A DNA stretch of 52,857 bases from Collinsella sp. (GTDB taxonomy: Bacteria > Actinomycetota > Coriobacteriia > Coriobacteriales > Coriobacteriaceae), in the NCBI GenBank assembly GCA_014871665.1, contig WGSL01000006.1, positions 1 to 52,857 on the forward strand. Direction: 5' to 3'. A program made the position numbers and the translations under genes. Of the stretch, positions 15,086 to 23,823 are shown piece by piece (position 1 is the first letter of the stretch; the number at the start of each line of letters is the position of its first letter). The notes beneath the pieces were generated by a model. It ran no database searches and was not told the DNA's origin. It worked only from the letters and a program-made list of their open reading frames with translations.

Positions 15086-15963
15086 CGCAAGGCTCCAGAA
15101 GGAACAGCGGAAGCCATGCCAACAGATGCGGGTGTCGCGCCAGCTTGGGGCCCTGACACCGGAACGGAAATGAAGCCCTCTTCTCCATCGCCGTAAATCA
15201 CCGCGATCATCTGGGGGGTCAGCTCGGCAGGCGCACCCTCGAACACTTTCGCGCCCGCACGCAAGCCCACGATACGATCGGAAAACTCAAGTGCCATATC
15301 CACCTGATGCAGATTGACGATGCAGGTGATGCCATGCTGACGCGTCACGCGGCGCAGATGCTCCATGACAGCACGGCTGCTCTTGGGATCAAGGCTCGCG
15401 ATAGGTTCATCGCATAGAATGATGCGGGGATCTTGAATAAGTGCGCGGGCGATACCCACGCGCTGCTTTTGTCCGCCCGAGAGCTGATCGGCGCGACGAT
15501 AGGCAAACTCGCCCAGGCCCACTTCGTCAAGCAGCTCGAACGCACGGAGCTTCTCGGCTTCGCTGTAGAGGCCCAGCGACCCCGCCACAGCACCCTTGTA
15601 GCCCAGACGCCCATGCAGCACGTTTTGAATGGCGGTAAGGCGATACACCAGGTTGTAGTTCTGAAAGATCATGGCGATCTGCGCGCGCACGCCACGCAGC
15701 TTGTTGCGGCGCAGATGCGTAATGTCCCGACCATTAAAGACAACCGACCCCTCCGTGGGCTCGATGAGGCGATTGATGCAGCGCAAAAACGTCGACTTGC
15801 CGGCGCCTGAAGGACCGATCACCGCAACCAGTTCTCCCTCGCCGCAAGCAAAATCTACGCCGGAAAGCGCGTGATGCTGCTCCCGTGCACCTCGTTTGCC
15901 CTCGTAGCTTTTGGTCAAATCGCTCACCTGCAAGAGAGGCTGTGCGTTCTGTGGCATTTCCAT
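15082..15963 (-). CDS. phnC: Phosphonate ABC transporter ATP-binding protein
   Basis: A 293-aa ATPase that energises PhnE. Walker A is GPSGAGKST, the Q-loop is IFQNYNLV, the signature is LSGGQKQRVGIARAL, Walker B is IILCDEPIASLD, and the switch His is in IVNLHQVDMAL, typical of PhnC. The residues after 250 form a variable A/G/P-rich tail. The ATG at 15963 is very close to GGGAGGG; the Met two codons later (15957) has better spacing and may be the true start. Confidence 0.94.
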   Translation of the reverse strand: MEMPQNAQPLLQVSDLTKSYEGKRGAREQHHALSGVDFACGEGELVAVIGPSGAGKSTFLRCINRLIEPTEGSVVFNGRDITHLRRNKLRGVRAQIAMIFQNYNLVYRLTAIQNVLHGRLGYKGAVAGSLGLYSEAEKLRAFELLDEVGLGEFAYRRADQLSGGQKQRVGIARALIQDPRIILCDEPIASLDPKSSRAVMEHLRRVTRQHGITCIVNLHQVDMALEFSDRIVGLRAGAKVFEGAPAELTPQMIAVIYGDGEEGFISVPVSGPQAGATPASVGMASAVPSGALR

Positions 15964-15982
15964 GCCCTCCCATCAACGTCGA

Positions 15983-16010
15983 GGCCGGACGCGGATATTC
16001 GCGCCCGGCC
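15983..16010 (-). terminator. Intercistronic hairpin between phnD and phnC
   Basis: On the minus strand GGCCGGGCGCG-AATATC-CGCGTCCGGCC forms an 11-bp stem in the 114-bp gap. It has no U tract. It may stabilise the upstream phnD message so that binding protein is made in excess of the ATPase, as in many ABC operons. Confidence 0.55.
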
Positions 16011-16077
16011 CGTTTTGGCAGCGGCTAATCGGCTACGCGATGCCGCCCATCTGCACGTGTGCGCGCAGGGACATGCA

Positions 16078-17172
16078 TTAGTCAAGCGCACGAATGGGGT
16101 CGTACCAGGAGTCCTCGACCGCGATGAAGCCGGCGGTATCACCCAGGCTCCAAACGGCACCGGTGCCCTCTTTATCCTCGGGGGCAAAGAGCAGTTCGTC
16201 TTCAGAGGTCTCCTTGGAGGTCAAGCCCTTGACGAGCTTGTCGATGATCTCCTGCGGGACCTTATCGGTGTTGACGGCGATAGGCCCGTTGAGAACCGGG
16301 GTGGACTGGATGATGCCGAACTTCTTGCCCTGAACGCGATCGAAGGGCTGGGGAGCGTCGGCCTTGACGGAGTAGACGGAACCGGCGGCGTTCACGGCGT
16401 CGCGCTCGCCCTCGGGGACATCAAGATAGGTGTCGACGTCGACATCGTCGAAGGCGGCAACATCGGCATCACCCTGCAGCAGGTTGACAGCAGAACCGGG
16501 GTGAGAGTTACCAAAGAGTACCTGGGAGAAGAAACCCGGGGTACTGAGCTCGTCGGAGGACTTCACGTCGTCCGGGAACGCCTTCATAATGGCGTTGCAC
16601 GGAACCTTGAAGCCGGAGGTGGAAGTAGCGGAGACAAAGCTCATGCGCTTGCCCTTGATGTTCTTGATGGAATAGCCGCTCTCCTCGGCGCTATCCGCGT
16701 AAGCGCTCATCTCGGCCTCGGGCACGCAGATGCGGCTGTAGTACTTGGCGCCGTCGAGCTTACCATCGGTGTCGGAGGTGGTCACAAGCGGAAGAACCTT
16801 GCTGTTCTTCTTCTGGGCCTGGATGAAGCCCTCGGCGCCCATGTTGGCAAGCTGAGCCTTGCCGGAAGCGATAGCCTCGATAGCGACGTTATAGTCGGTG
16901 GTGGTCATGAGCTCGACCTTGACACCGGCGTACTTCTCAAGAACCTTGCCAAACTCCTCGCGGCCCGCGTCGAACTCGGAGCTGGACTCGTTGGGCAGCC
17001 AGACCATGGTAAGTTTATCGATAGAAGCGGCATCCGAGCCAGCGGTCGCCGCACCACCCTTACCGTCGACGCTGCCGCAACCGACGAGACCGAGGCCGAG
17101 CGTCACGGCACTCGCGCCAAAAAGGCCCAAGAAGGACCGGCGAGAAATTTGCTTGTTCTTGATATCTGCCAC
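16078..17172 (-). CDS. phnD: Phosphonate ABC transporter substrate-binding lipoprotein
   Basis: A 364-aa PhnD-type periplasmic-binding-fold protein, here tethered outside the membrane. The start is GTG at 17172 with GGAGAAG upstream; the frame continues further up but without a ribosome site. The N-terminus has both a twin-arginine motif (ISRRSFLGLFG) and a lipobox (LGLVGCGS), so it is probably exported folded by Tat and lipidated at the Cys near residue 31. The mature part has MVWLPNESS, SGKAQLANMGAEGFIQA, and FGNSHPGSAVNLLQGDADVAAFDDVDV, typical of the family. First gene of the phn operon. Confidence 0.93.
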   Translation of the reverse strand: MADIKNKQISRRSFLGLFGASAVTLGLGLVGCGSVDGKGGAATAGSDAASIDKLTMVWLPNESSSEFDAGREEFGKVLEKYAGVKVELMTTTDYNVAIEAIASGKAQLANMGAEGFIQAQKKNSKVLPLVTTSDTDGKLDGAKYYSRICVPEAEMSAYADSAEESGYSIKNIKGKRMSFVSATSTSGFKVPCNAIMKAFPDDVKSSDELSTPGFFSQVLFGNSHPGSAVNLLQGDADVAAFDDVDVDTYLDVPEGERDAVNAAGSVYSVKADAPQPFDRVQGKKFGIIQSTPVLNGPIAVNTDKVPQEIIDKLVKGLTSKETSEDELLFAPEDKEGTGAVWSLGDTAGFIAVEDSWYDPIRALD

Positions 17173-17430
17173 AATCTTCTCCTTACAACACAAGAATGCA
17201 CCGGAGGGACCGGGGGTTCTATTTGTCCCGTCCGGCGATGACGTGGTAGATATTAGGGTTGTGGGCAAGCCGTTTTTCGATCAACGGCAATCGCTTGTCA
17301 TATGCTTGCGCGAAGATGCGGGAACATGACGCGAACCGTAGGCACTTATTAATAGAAACGCCCCGTCGTAAGCTCAAGGGCAGGCATAAGGCAGGTAATA
17401 GACCAGTTTTGTCAGCCCCTTGGCAGCCGT

Positions 17431-18345
17431 TTATAGAAAAAGTTTGCAGGCATTTTCCCAAGCGGCTCGCGCGATTGCTTCGGCATTATCGCCGGTGCGG
17501 TCGACACGGTCGTTGACCAGCGCGTTTGCCGTAATGGAAATCATCGCGGGCTCGCACTCGAGACCGCGAATAGGCTCTGGGGCCATGTACGGGCAATCCG
17601 TCTCGAACAAAATACGGTCGAGCGGTGTTGCCGCGAATGCCTCGCGCACCTCGTCGTTGCGTTTAAAGGTAGCCGCGCCGCCATAGGCGATGTAACAACC
17701 CAAATCCACAAAGCGCTCCATTGTGGCTCGGTCCTCGCCAAAGCAGTGCAGTACGCAACCGGCCTGGGGCACACCCACCTCGCGCAGCACGTTGTACGCA
17801 TCCACATGCGAGGTGCGCTCCTCGTCCGCGTCCTCATGACGCAGATGCAACTCCACCGGAACATTGCGGCGTACGGCAAGCTCAAGCTGGCGCGCCATAC
17901 AGTCGATCTGCACGTCGTGGGGCGCCGGCGCGATATCGTCGTCGTAATCCATGTGGTAGTCCAGACCGATCTCGCCAATGCCAACGCATAGGGGATCATC
18001 GAGCGCAGTCACAATCTGGGCATGGATGTTATCGGTGTAGTCGGGCGCGCCATAGGGGTGAACGCCAGCGAGATACTTGACCTGCGGGATATCCTGCATC
18101 GGCAGAATTTCGCGCGTCAGCCAGTCGCTATAGTCCGTCACGCTGCGTTTATCAGCGATGGGGTCGAACATCGTCACCAACAGGTCGACGCCCGCCGCCT
18201 TGGCACGCACGAGCGTCTCAGGCACATCCTTGCCCCAGAACGAAAGCAGATGTGCATGCGTGTCGGCAAGCGGCGCCAAGGGCACGGGACAAGCAACCGT
18301 CTTCTTTTTCTTGGTAAACGTCACACGTTCGGCATTAGGCATCAT
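17431..18345 (-). CDS. tatD: TatD-family metal-dependent hydrolase
   Basis: A 304-aa TIM-barrel hydrolase of the TatD DNase family. Metal ligands are ADTHAHL (residues 27-33), GEIGLDYH, ELHLRHED, LHCFGED, and ETDCPYMAP. A short basic N-terminus (TKKKKT) precedes the barrel. It overlaps the upstream end of rsmA by 11 bp, a common tatD-rsmA pairing. Family members have 3'-5' exonuclease activity; the native substrate cannot be told from sequence. Confidence 0.92.
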   Translation of the reverse strand: MMPNAERVTFTKKKKTVACPVPLAPLADTHAHLLSFWGKDVPETLVRAKAAGVDLLVTMFDPIADKRSVTDYSDWLTREILPMQDIPQVKYLAGVHPYGAPDYTDNIHAQIVTALDDPLCVGIGEIGLDYHMDYDDDIAPAPHDVQIDCMARQLELAVRRNVPVELHLRHEDADEERTSHVDAYNVLREVGVPQAGCVLHCFGEDRATMERFVDLGCYIAYGGAATFKRNDEVREAFAATPLDRILFETDCPYMAPEPIRGLECEPAMISITANALVNDRVDRTGDNAEAIARAAWENACKLFL

Positions 18346-19195
18346 GGATTAGCTCCTGGGCCAGACGGACAAAGTCAGCAACATCAAGCGTCTCGGCGCG
18401 CGTGGTGGGTGCAATACCGCAAGCCTCAAAGGCAGCATCGAGCACATCCTTGGCAAAGCCGTTGGCGCTCATGGAATTGCGGATGGTCTTGCGACGCTGA
18501 GCAAATGCAGCATCAATCACGCGGGCAACAAATTCGCGATCGAGCCCCTCGGGCACCACGCCGTCAACACGGTCGATACGCACGACGGCCGAGTCCACGT
18601 GCGGCGCCGGCATAAAGCAACGCGGCGGCACCTCAAAGCGACCCGTCACCTGCGCGTACAGGCCGAGTTTTGCCGTGTAGCCGCCATAGGTCTTGTTACC
18701 GGGCGTTGCGGCAATGCGATCGGCAACCTCCTTTTGAACCATGACGACAGCGCGCTTAAGCGCGGGCATCGTCTGGAAGAACTGAAGGATGATCGTCGCC
18801 GCCACGTTGTAGGGCAGATTCGCGACAAACACCGTCGGCGTACCGCCCGCAACCTGCTCAATCTGCTCCGGGCCCACCTTGAGCGCATCGCCCATGATAA
18901 AGCGGAAGTTGGCATAGTCGGCGGCGTGGGCGTCAAGCACCGGCTCAAGCTCGGGATCGGCCTCGATCGACGTAACGCACGCCGCCTCCTGCAACAACGC
19001 AAGTGTCAACGTACCGCAACCCGGACCCACCTCGAGTACGCGCTCGTCACCTGCAAGCTCGGCAAGCTCGCAGATACGCTCGATCACATGATTGTCGATT
19101 AGAAAGTTCTGGCCCAGGCGATGCTTAGTCGCAAGGCCAAACTCCTCTAGCAGCTCCCTGGTGGCCGTGGGGTTTGCCAAAGGCGAAGTTGTCAT
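18335..19195 (-). CDS. rsmA: 16S rRNA dimethyladenosine transferase RsmA (KsgA)
   Basis: Dimethylates A1518 and A1519 in helix 45 of 16S rRNA late in 30S assembly. At 286 aa it is normal. The N-terminal KHRLGQNFLIDNHVIERI, SAM loop EVGPGCGTLTLALL, target-base motif NLPYNVA and C-terminal QRRKTIRNSM are diagnostic. Start at 19195 with GGAGGCAACC. It shares an 11-bp overlap with tatD, which lies downstream in the same transcription direction. Confidence 0.96.
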   Translation of the reverse strand: MTTSPLANPTATRELLEEFGLATKHRLGQNFLIDNHVIERICELAELAGDERVLEVGPGCGTLTLALLQEAACVTSIEADPELEPVLDAHAADYANFRFIMGDALKVGPEQIEQVAGGTPTVFVANLPYNVAATIILQFFQTMPALKRAVVMVQKEVADRIAATPGNKTYGGYTAKLGLYAQVTGRFEVPPRCFMPAPHVDSAVVRIDRVDGVVPEGLDREFVARVIDAAFAQRRKTIRNSMSANGFAKDVLDAAFEACGIAPTTRAETLDVADFVRLAQELIHDA

Positions 19196-19232
19196 GGTTG
19201 CCTCCTTAGCATGATGGCGGCGTCTTGAAACA

Positions 19233-19263
19233 AAAGGGCATGGACCGTGGTGGCCATGCCCTT
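19233..19263 (-). terminator. metG terminator
   Basis: On the minus strand AAGGGCATGGCC-ACCA-CGGTCCATGCCCTTTTG forms a strong hairpin with a U tract, between metG and rsmA. It separates the two into different transcripts. Confidence 0.8.
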
Positions 19264-19305
19264 ACAGCTAAACAGCAAATTGCCGATATGGCGCTCGCGC
19301 GGTCT

Positions 19306-20907
19306 CTACGCCAGACGCGGGAACAGCGGATCGCCCTTCTCGACGGGCTGTCCGCCGGCAAGCAGGCCCCAAGCGCAAATGCCCTTGAGGTCGTCGCTCG
19401 CGGCCTCGTCCTCGCAGGACAGGCGGCGCAGAGTCTCGGCAGAAGTCTGGGGCATGAGCGGCATCAGCAGGTGAGCGGCAATGCGGATGGCCTCGAGCAG
19501 GTTGTAGATCACAAACGCCAGCTCGTCAGCCTTGGCCTCGTCCTTGGCAAGTGCCCAAGGCTCGGAGTCCTCGATGTAGTGGTTGGCGGCGTGGATGAGC
19601 TCCATGACCTCGTCCTTGGCTCCACCGTAATCGAGCACGTCCATCTTGGCCATGTAGCGCTCGACCAGACCATTGGCGATCTTTGCCAGCGGGTTGTCGA
19701 ACGCATCGAACGATGCGGGCTTGGCGGGCGCGCAACCGTCAAAATACTTGCCGCTCATGTTGAGCGAACGCGAGATGAGGTTGCCCCAGCTGTTGGCCAG
19801 GTCGGCGTTGTAGACCTGCTCCATGCGGTCGAAGCTGATGGCACCGTCGGTGCCGGGGACGACGTCGGTCATGAAGTAGTAGCGATAGCCCTCGACGCCC
19901 AGCATGTCGATAACGTCCTGCGGAGCGATGGCGTTGCCGCGGCTCTTGGACATCTTCTCGGCCTTGCCGGTCTCGGCATTGCGCACGGTCAGGAAGCCGT
20001 GGGCAAAGACGTGCTCGGGCAGGGCCTCGCCGATGGCCATGAGCATGGCGGGCCAAATGACGCAGTGGAAGCGGATGATGTCCTTACCCACGATGTGGAA
20101 CTGCGCGGGCCAGCGATAGGCCAGCTCGGCACGCGCCTCGTCGGTGTCGACACCGTAGCCGACGGCCGTCATATAGTTGAGCAGCGCATCGAACCACACG
20201 TAGGTCACGTGACCCTCGTCAAACGGGACCTGAATGCCCCAGTCAAAGCTCGTACGGCTCACGGAAAGGTCGTTGAGGCCGCCCTCGACAAAGCTGCGAA
20301 CCTCGTTCATGCGGAACGCAGGCTCGACAAAGTCGGGATGCTCGTCATAGAGCTTAAGCAGCTTGTCCTGGAAGGCGGAAAGCTTAAAGAAGTAGGACTC
20401 CTCCTGCACGCGCTCAAGCGGACGGTGGCAGTCGGGGCACAGGTGCTGGCCGACGCTGCCGTACTCCTCGTCGCCCTTCTGGACCTGCGTATCGGTGAAG
20501 TAGGTCTCGTCAGGCACGCAATACCAGCCGTCGTAGCTGCCCTTATACAAGTAGCCGGACTCCTTCATGCGCTCCCACAGGTACTGCACGGCATGGTGCT
20601 GGCGCGGCTCGGTGGTGCGGATGAAGTCATCATTGGAAATCTCGAGCTTGCTCCAAAGCTCCTTGAAGTGCGGGGCCTGGCTGTCGGTCCACTCCTGCGG
20701 CGTCATGTTGTGCTTGGCTGCGGCCTCGGCGACCTTCTCGCCGTGCTCGTCCATGCCGGTCAGGAACTTGACGTTATAGCCGGCGGAGCGGCGATAGCGA
20801 GCCTGAACGTCGGCGATGATGGTGGAATAAGCCGTGCCCAGGTGCGGATCGGCGTTGACGTAGTAGATGGGCGTCGTGATATAGAACGAAGGCTTGCTTT
20901 GATCCAT
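19306..20907 (-). CDS. metG: Methionyl-tRNA synthetase
   Basis: A 533-aa class I synthetase. The HIGH region is ITTPIYYVNADPHLGTAY (residues 10-27) and the KMSKS loop is EKMSKSRGNA. A single CPDC pair in GQHLCPDCHRPL marks the connective-peptide knuckle, in the short single-knuckle form. The C-terminus stops after the anticodon-binding domain, so the separate tRNA-binding appendix of some MetG proteins is missing. GGAGGACAAACCCC precedes the ATG. It lies 69 bp downstream of rsmI. Confidence 0.96.
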   Translation of the reverse strand: MDQSKPSFYITTPIYYVNADPHLGTAYSTIIADVQARYRRSAGYNVKFLTGMDEHGEKVAEAAAKHNMTPQEWTDSQAPHFKELWSKLEISNDDFIRTTEPRQHHAVQYLWERMKESGYLYKGSYDGWYCVPDETYFTDTQVQKGDEEYGSVGQHLCPDCHRPLERVQEESYFFKLSAFQDKLLKLYDEHPDFVEPAFRMNEVRSFVEGGLNDLSVSRTSFDWGIQVPFDEGHVTYVWFDALLNYMTAVGYGVDTDEARAELAYRWPAQFHIVGKDIIRFHCVIWPAMLMAIGEALPEHVFAHGFLTVRNAETGKAEKMSKSRGNAIAPQDVIDMLGVEGYRYYFMTDVVPGTDGAISFDRMEQVYNADLANSWGNLISRSLNMSGKYFDGCAPAKPASFDAFDNPLAKIANGLVERYMAKMDVLDYGGAKDEVMELIHAANHYIEDSEPWALAKDEAKADELAFVIYNLLEAIRIAAHLLMPLMPQTSAETLRRLSCEDEAASDDLKGICAWGLLAGGQPVEKGDPLFPRLA

Positions 20908-20976
20908 GGGGTTTGTCCTCCAGAAAAACGTTGCATACAGAGGATGATTCTAGCGCAAGGGCTGGATATCCTCCAT

Positions 20977-21855
20977 CTATTGCATATCGAGCACCATGGC
21001 ATAGACATCGCGCTTGCGGCGCGAATACTTCTGAGACAGGCGCTTGGCCACCGCGGAGGCGGGCTCCCCCTCCTCGAGCGCGGCGCGGATATCCGCGCGC
21101 AGGGCCTCATCGGGATCCGCTGCCGCGGCGCCAACCGGCGCGATACCGGCCTCTTCGTCCTCGCTCGGCGGCGCGATGACCAGCGCAATCTCGCCCTTTA
21201 CCTCGCCGCGAGCGCGCAGCTCCTCGGAAAGCTGGGCAGCGGGCCCGCGCAAGACCTCCTCGTGTAGCTTGGTAAGTTCGCGGCAGACGGCAACCTCACG
21301 CTGGGGAAAGACCTCCGCCACGGCCTCGAGCGTCGCCACGATGCGATGTGGAGACTCGTAGAAGATGAGCGCGCCGGGCACCACGGCAAGGCGCTGCAAA
21401 CGGCGCACACGGTCGCCGTGCTTTCGGCCCAAAAAGCCCTCGAAGAAAAAATGCTCGCAGGGAATGCCGGACGAAACAAGCGCCGTGACGCAAGCAGAGG
21501 GCCCGGGAATAACTTCGACGGGCACATCGGCCTCACGCGCCGCCTCGACCAGCGCCTGGCCGGGATCGGACACGCTCGGCATGCCGGCATCCGAGGCAAA
21601 GGCGAGGGTCTCCCCCGCCAGCAGACGGTCGACCAGGCCGGCGGCGCGGCTGGCGATCACATTCTCGTCGCAACGGACAAGTGGCTTGGAAATGCCCAGG
21701 TGCATCAGCAGCTTTGACGTCACACGCGTGTCTTCGCAGCAAATGGCATCGGCGGCGGCAAAGGCTTCGCCAACGCGCGGGGACAGGTCGCCCAGGTTGC
21801 CGATGGGCGTGCCGACCACATAGAGTTTGCCCGTATGGGCGCTGTTTTGCGTCAT
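20977..21855 (-). CDS. rsmI: 16S rRNA (cytidine-1402-2'-O)-methyltransferase RsmI
   Basis: A 292-aa SAM-dependent methyltransferase of the tetrapyrrole-methylase fold that modifies C1402 in the ribosomal P site. It opens GKLYVVGTPIGNLGDLSPR and has CEDTRVTSKLLMHLGI, SDAGMPSVSDPGQALV, FFFEGFLGRK, and FYESPHRIVATLEAV, all typical. The start lies 6 bp past the stop of the GH5-like gene, with only a weak AGGTTGAT site, so coupling with that gene is likely. Confidence 0.95.
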   Translation of the reverse strand: MTQNSAHTGKLYVVGTPIGNLGDLSPRVGEAFAAADAICCEDTRVTSKLLMHLGISKPLVRCDENVIASRAAGLVDRLLAGETLAFASDAGMPSVSDPGQALVEAAREADVPVEVIPGPSACVTALVSSGIPCEHFFFEGFLGRKHGDRVRRLQRLAVVPGALIFYESPHRIVATLEAVAEVFPQREVAVCRELTKLHEEVLRGPAAQLSEELRARGEVKGEIALVIAPPSEDEEAGIAPVGAAAADPDEALRADIRAALEEGEPASAVAKRLSQKYSRRKRDVYAMVLDMQ

Positions 21856-21861
21856 ATCAAC

Positions 21862-22923
21862 CTATTCAATCATGCCGCGCTCGAGTGTACCGAGCGCCGC
21901 GCGGGCGTCCCATGCTGCAATGCGCTTCTCGGTCTTCCACGTTTGGAAGAACCAACCTGCAGCCGGCGCAAACGAAGCCAGCTGATTGGCGATAAACACG
22001 CGCTCGTAGGCATTGCGGCCCTCGGGCGTAACCGACGAGTTGGCAAAGATCGCCGCGCCCGACCATTCGCCCACCAGCACGGGGAACCCAGTCGAAATCG
22101 CTTCTTTAAGCTCGCGCTTGTTACGCGAAATCGCCGTCGTCAGCCCGCGGGGGCTCGTGATATCGAGCGCATACTCGTCACGGTAATGGTACAGGTGAAG
22201 GTCCATGTAGACGTTCTTGTACTTGGCGCCGCGCATAAAATGCTTCCACTCGTTGGGATGCCCTGACGACGAGAAGACGACGATCTTATCCTCGGGCATA
22301 TACGAACGGACGAGCTCGTAGGCGTCGCGATAGAAGTTGCGCAGGTAGTGCGCCGGAATGCCATCCGTCATGGTGAAGAGGCTCTTGCGGACACTCATCT
22401 GCGGCGTATCCAGCAGCTCAATGCCCAGCAGGCTCTCGGCCTCGCCGTAGCGATCGGCCAAGCGCTCGAGCACGTCGAGTGCGACATGACGACCGTTGGT
22501 GGACGAATGCCACTCGGCGACAGCCTCCGGCGTGGTGGGCGAATCGTTGGAATCGCCCTGGCCACCGGGCACAGTTGCTAGATCAAGCAGCACGCGGATG
22601 TCGTACTTGGCAGCCCACTCAATTGCACGGTCGATGTAGTCGACAACCGAGATGTAGGACGCATCGGACTCCTGCGAGCCAAAGGCATACCAGGGCACCG
22701 GCAGACGCACGGCGTTGAGGCCGATCTGCGCCATGCGACGGAAATCGTCCTCGCTCACAAACGTCTCGTAATGACGGCGCATGCGCTCGTTATAGGCGGC
22801 GGTACCCATGGCCTCCTGCAGCTCGGCCGCGTTGGATGCACCGGTCGCCGCGTATAGCGACGGGGTCACCCAAGGCTCGGGAATAAACCAGCCAGAGAGA
22901 TTAACGCCGAGTATCCTCTCCAT
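21862..22923 (-). CDS. GH5-like glycoside hydrolase-fold protein with altered acid/base site
   Basis: A 353-aa cytoplasmic protein (no signal peptide) related to GH5 exo-glucanases: ILGVNLSGWFIPEPW at the N-terminus, GLNAVRLPVPWYAF, VLLDLATVPGGQ, and DLHLYHY. The nucleophile Glu is present in VLVGEWSG (E286). The acid/base motif, normally NEP, reads L-D-T-P at residues 171-174 (GIELLDTP), so the expected catalytic Glu is Thr173. The start at 22923 has AGGGGGCAGTG; the frame runs 100 codons further up but into the palindromic repeats. Function is therefore uncertain: a divergent enzyme or a sugar-binding relic. Confidence 0.8.
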   Translation of the reverse strand: MERILGVNLSGWFIPEPWVTPSLYAATGASNAAELQEAMGTAAYNERMRRHYETFVSEDDFRRMAQIGLNAVRLPVPWYAFGSQESDASYISVVDYIDRAIEWAAKYDIRVLLDLATVPGGQGDSNDSPTTPEAVAEWHSSTNGRHVALDVLERLADRYGEAESLLGIELLDTPQMSVRKSLFTMTDGIPAHYLRNFYRDAYELVRSYMPEDKIVVFSSSGHPNEWKHFMRGAKYKNVYMDLHLYHYRDEYALDITSPRGLTTAISRNKRELKEAISTGFPVLVGEWSGAAIFANSSVTPEGRNAYERVFIANQLASFAPAAGWFFQTWKTEKRIAAWDARAALGTLERGMIE

Positions 22924-23106
22924 CACTGCCCCCTTCGGATCGTGCAGGCCGAGCCTGCATCGTATTGCATAGGAAAAGTATCGTTTTGAGTATACCCGCG
23001 CGTGCGGACAGACGACCGAGCGGTCTGCAAAGTGGCGCAAAAGCGGGAGGAATGTCCGGGCGGGCCCGAGATGGCGCGCCGAGATGTACATATGCGCCGG
23101 AAGTAG

Positions 23107-23284
23107 GCGGCCGAAAAGCGCATCCCGTTCTGAGCGCGGGATCTGGGACGCAGTTTCCGCCAAAGACCGCAAAAGGAAAGCACATCCCATTCTGACGCCG
23201 GATTCCGGGTCGCGCTTTCCCAAGCGGCCTCAAAGCGGAAAACGCATCCCACTCTGAAGCCAAATTCCGGGACGCAATTTCCGC
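23107..23284. repeat. Three palindromic repeats with an exact 62-bp period
   Basis: The CATCCC box of each unit falls at 23121, 23183 and 23245, so the period is exactly 62 bp. Each unit is an imperfect palindrome: GCGGAAA-CGCATCCC on one side and GGGACGCAATTTCCGC on the other (13 of 16 pairs in unit 3), with a diverged loop around TTCTGAAGCC. They fill the gap between the GH5-like gene and tRNA-Phe. The rest of 22924-23106 shows no feature. No coding role is apparent. Confidence 0.8.
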
Positions 23285-23299
23285 AGAGCCCTCAATAAA

Positions 23300-23328
23300 A
23301 GAAAAGGACCCCTTTGCAGAGGTCCTAG
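23300..23328 (-). terminator. tRNA-Phe terminator
   Basis: On the minus strand AGGACCTCTGCAAAGGGGTCCTTTTC forms a hairpin and U tract shortly after the tRNA 3' end. Confidence 0.75.
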
Positions 23329-23337
23329 TCAATTCAA

Positions 23338-23412
<75 letters not shown>

Positions 23413-23535
23413 ATTTGAGGTGTGCCTTGTTTCAAGGCTTGATTAGTATAACCAAGGACGCGTTCCGGTCAACCGAGAATTTTAAAAAAGTTTTTGAGCA
23501 CAGCCTCGGTTCTATAAATCGGCACGTCAGAGGCA

Positions 23536-23823
23536 TCAGCCGGCAGCAAGAAGTTTTTCACTCAGAGCCGCACGGGCAAACTCACTTGGCGTCATCCCCT
23601 CGGCAGCCGCCCGTCGACGAATGGCCTCCTTCATTCCCAGAGGAATCTTGACCGACAGCGTTGCCGTCCCCTCACCTGAGAGCGGGGGCCGTCCATGCAC
23701 GATCCCACCAACGGTGTGTTCGCCATCCGGAAACTCTCCGCGCTCGTACGACTCGCACCACGCGTCAATCATTTCATCCGTTACAACCTGACCATTAGCG
23801 GCCGTATACGTCTTGCCCATCAT
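23536..23823 (-). CDS. Ribbon-helix-helix antitoxin-like protein
   Basis: A 95-aa protein with an acidic N-terminal half (VTDEMIDAWCESYERGEFPDGEH) and a C-terminal ribbon-helix-helix domain (TATLSVKIPLGMKEAIRRRAAAEGMTPSEFARAALSEKL). The frame starts at ATGATG; the first ATG (23823) overlaps the stop of the upstream gene in ATGA, with AAAGGGG before it. Order toxin then antitoxin, tight coupling and fold suggest it represses its own operon and neutralises the upstream protein. Which TA family it belongs to is not recognised. Confidence 0.75.
   Translation of the reverse strand: MMGKTYTAANGQVVTDEMIDAWCESYERGEFPDGEHTVGGIVHGRPPLSGEGTATLSVKIPLGMKEAIRRRAAAEGMTPSEFARAALSEKLLAAG

Noticed and set aside
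17219..17461. 80-codon minus-strand frame between tatD and phnD.
   Set aside because: Its first codons overlap the tatD 3' end in another frame and it has no ribosome site. The stretch is better seen as the phn leader or promoter region.
19225..21267. 680-codon plus-strand frame opposite metG and rsmI.
   Set aside because: It covers two well-identified minus-strand genes and the metG terminator; it is a composition artefact of GC-rich third positions.
22924..23223. A 100-codon N-terminal extension of the GH5-like protein.
   Set aside because: It would be encoded by the palindromic repeats, and the internal ATG at 22923 has a good site and matches the start of the glycosidase fold.
23107..23284. 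CRISPR array.
   Set aside because: The three units are palindromes with drifted sequence; they have no identical repeats separated by unique spacers and no cas genes.
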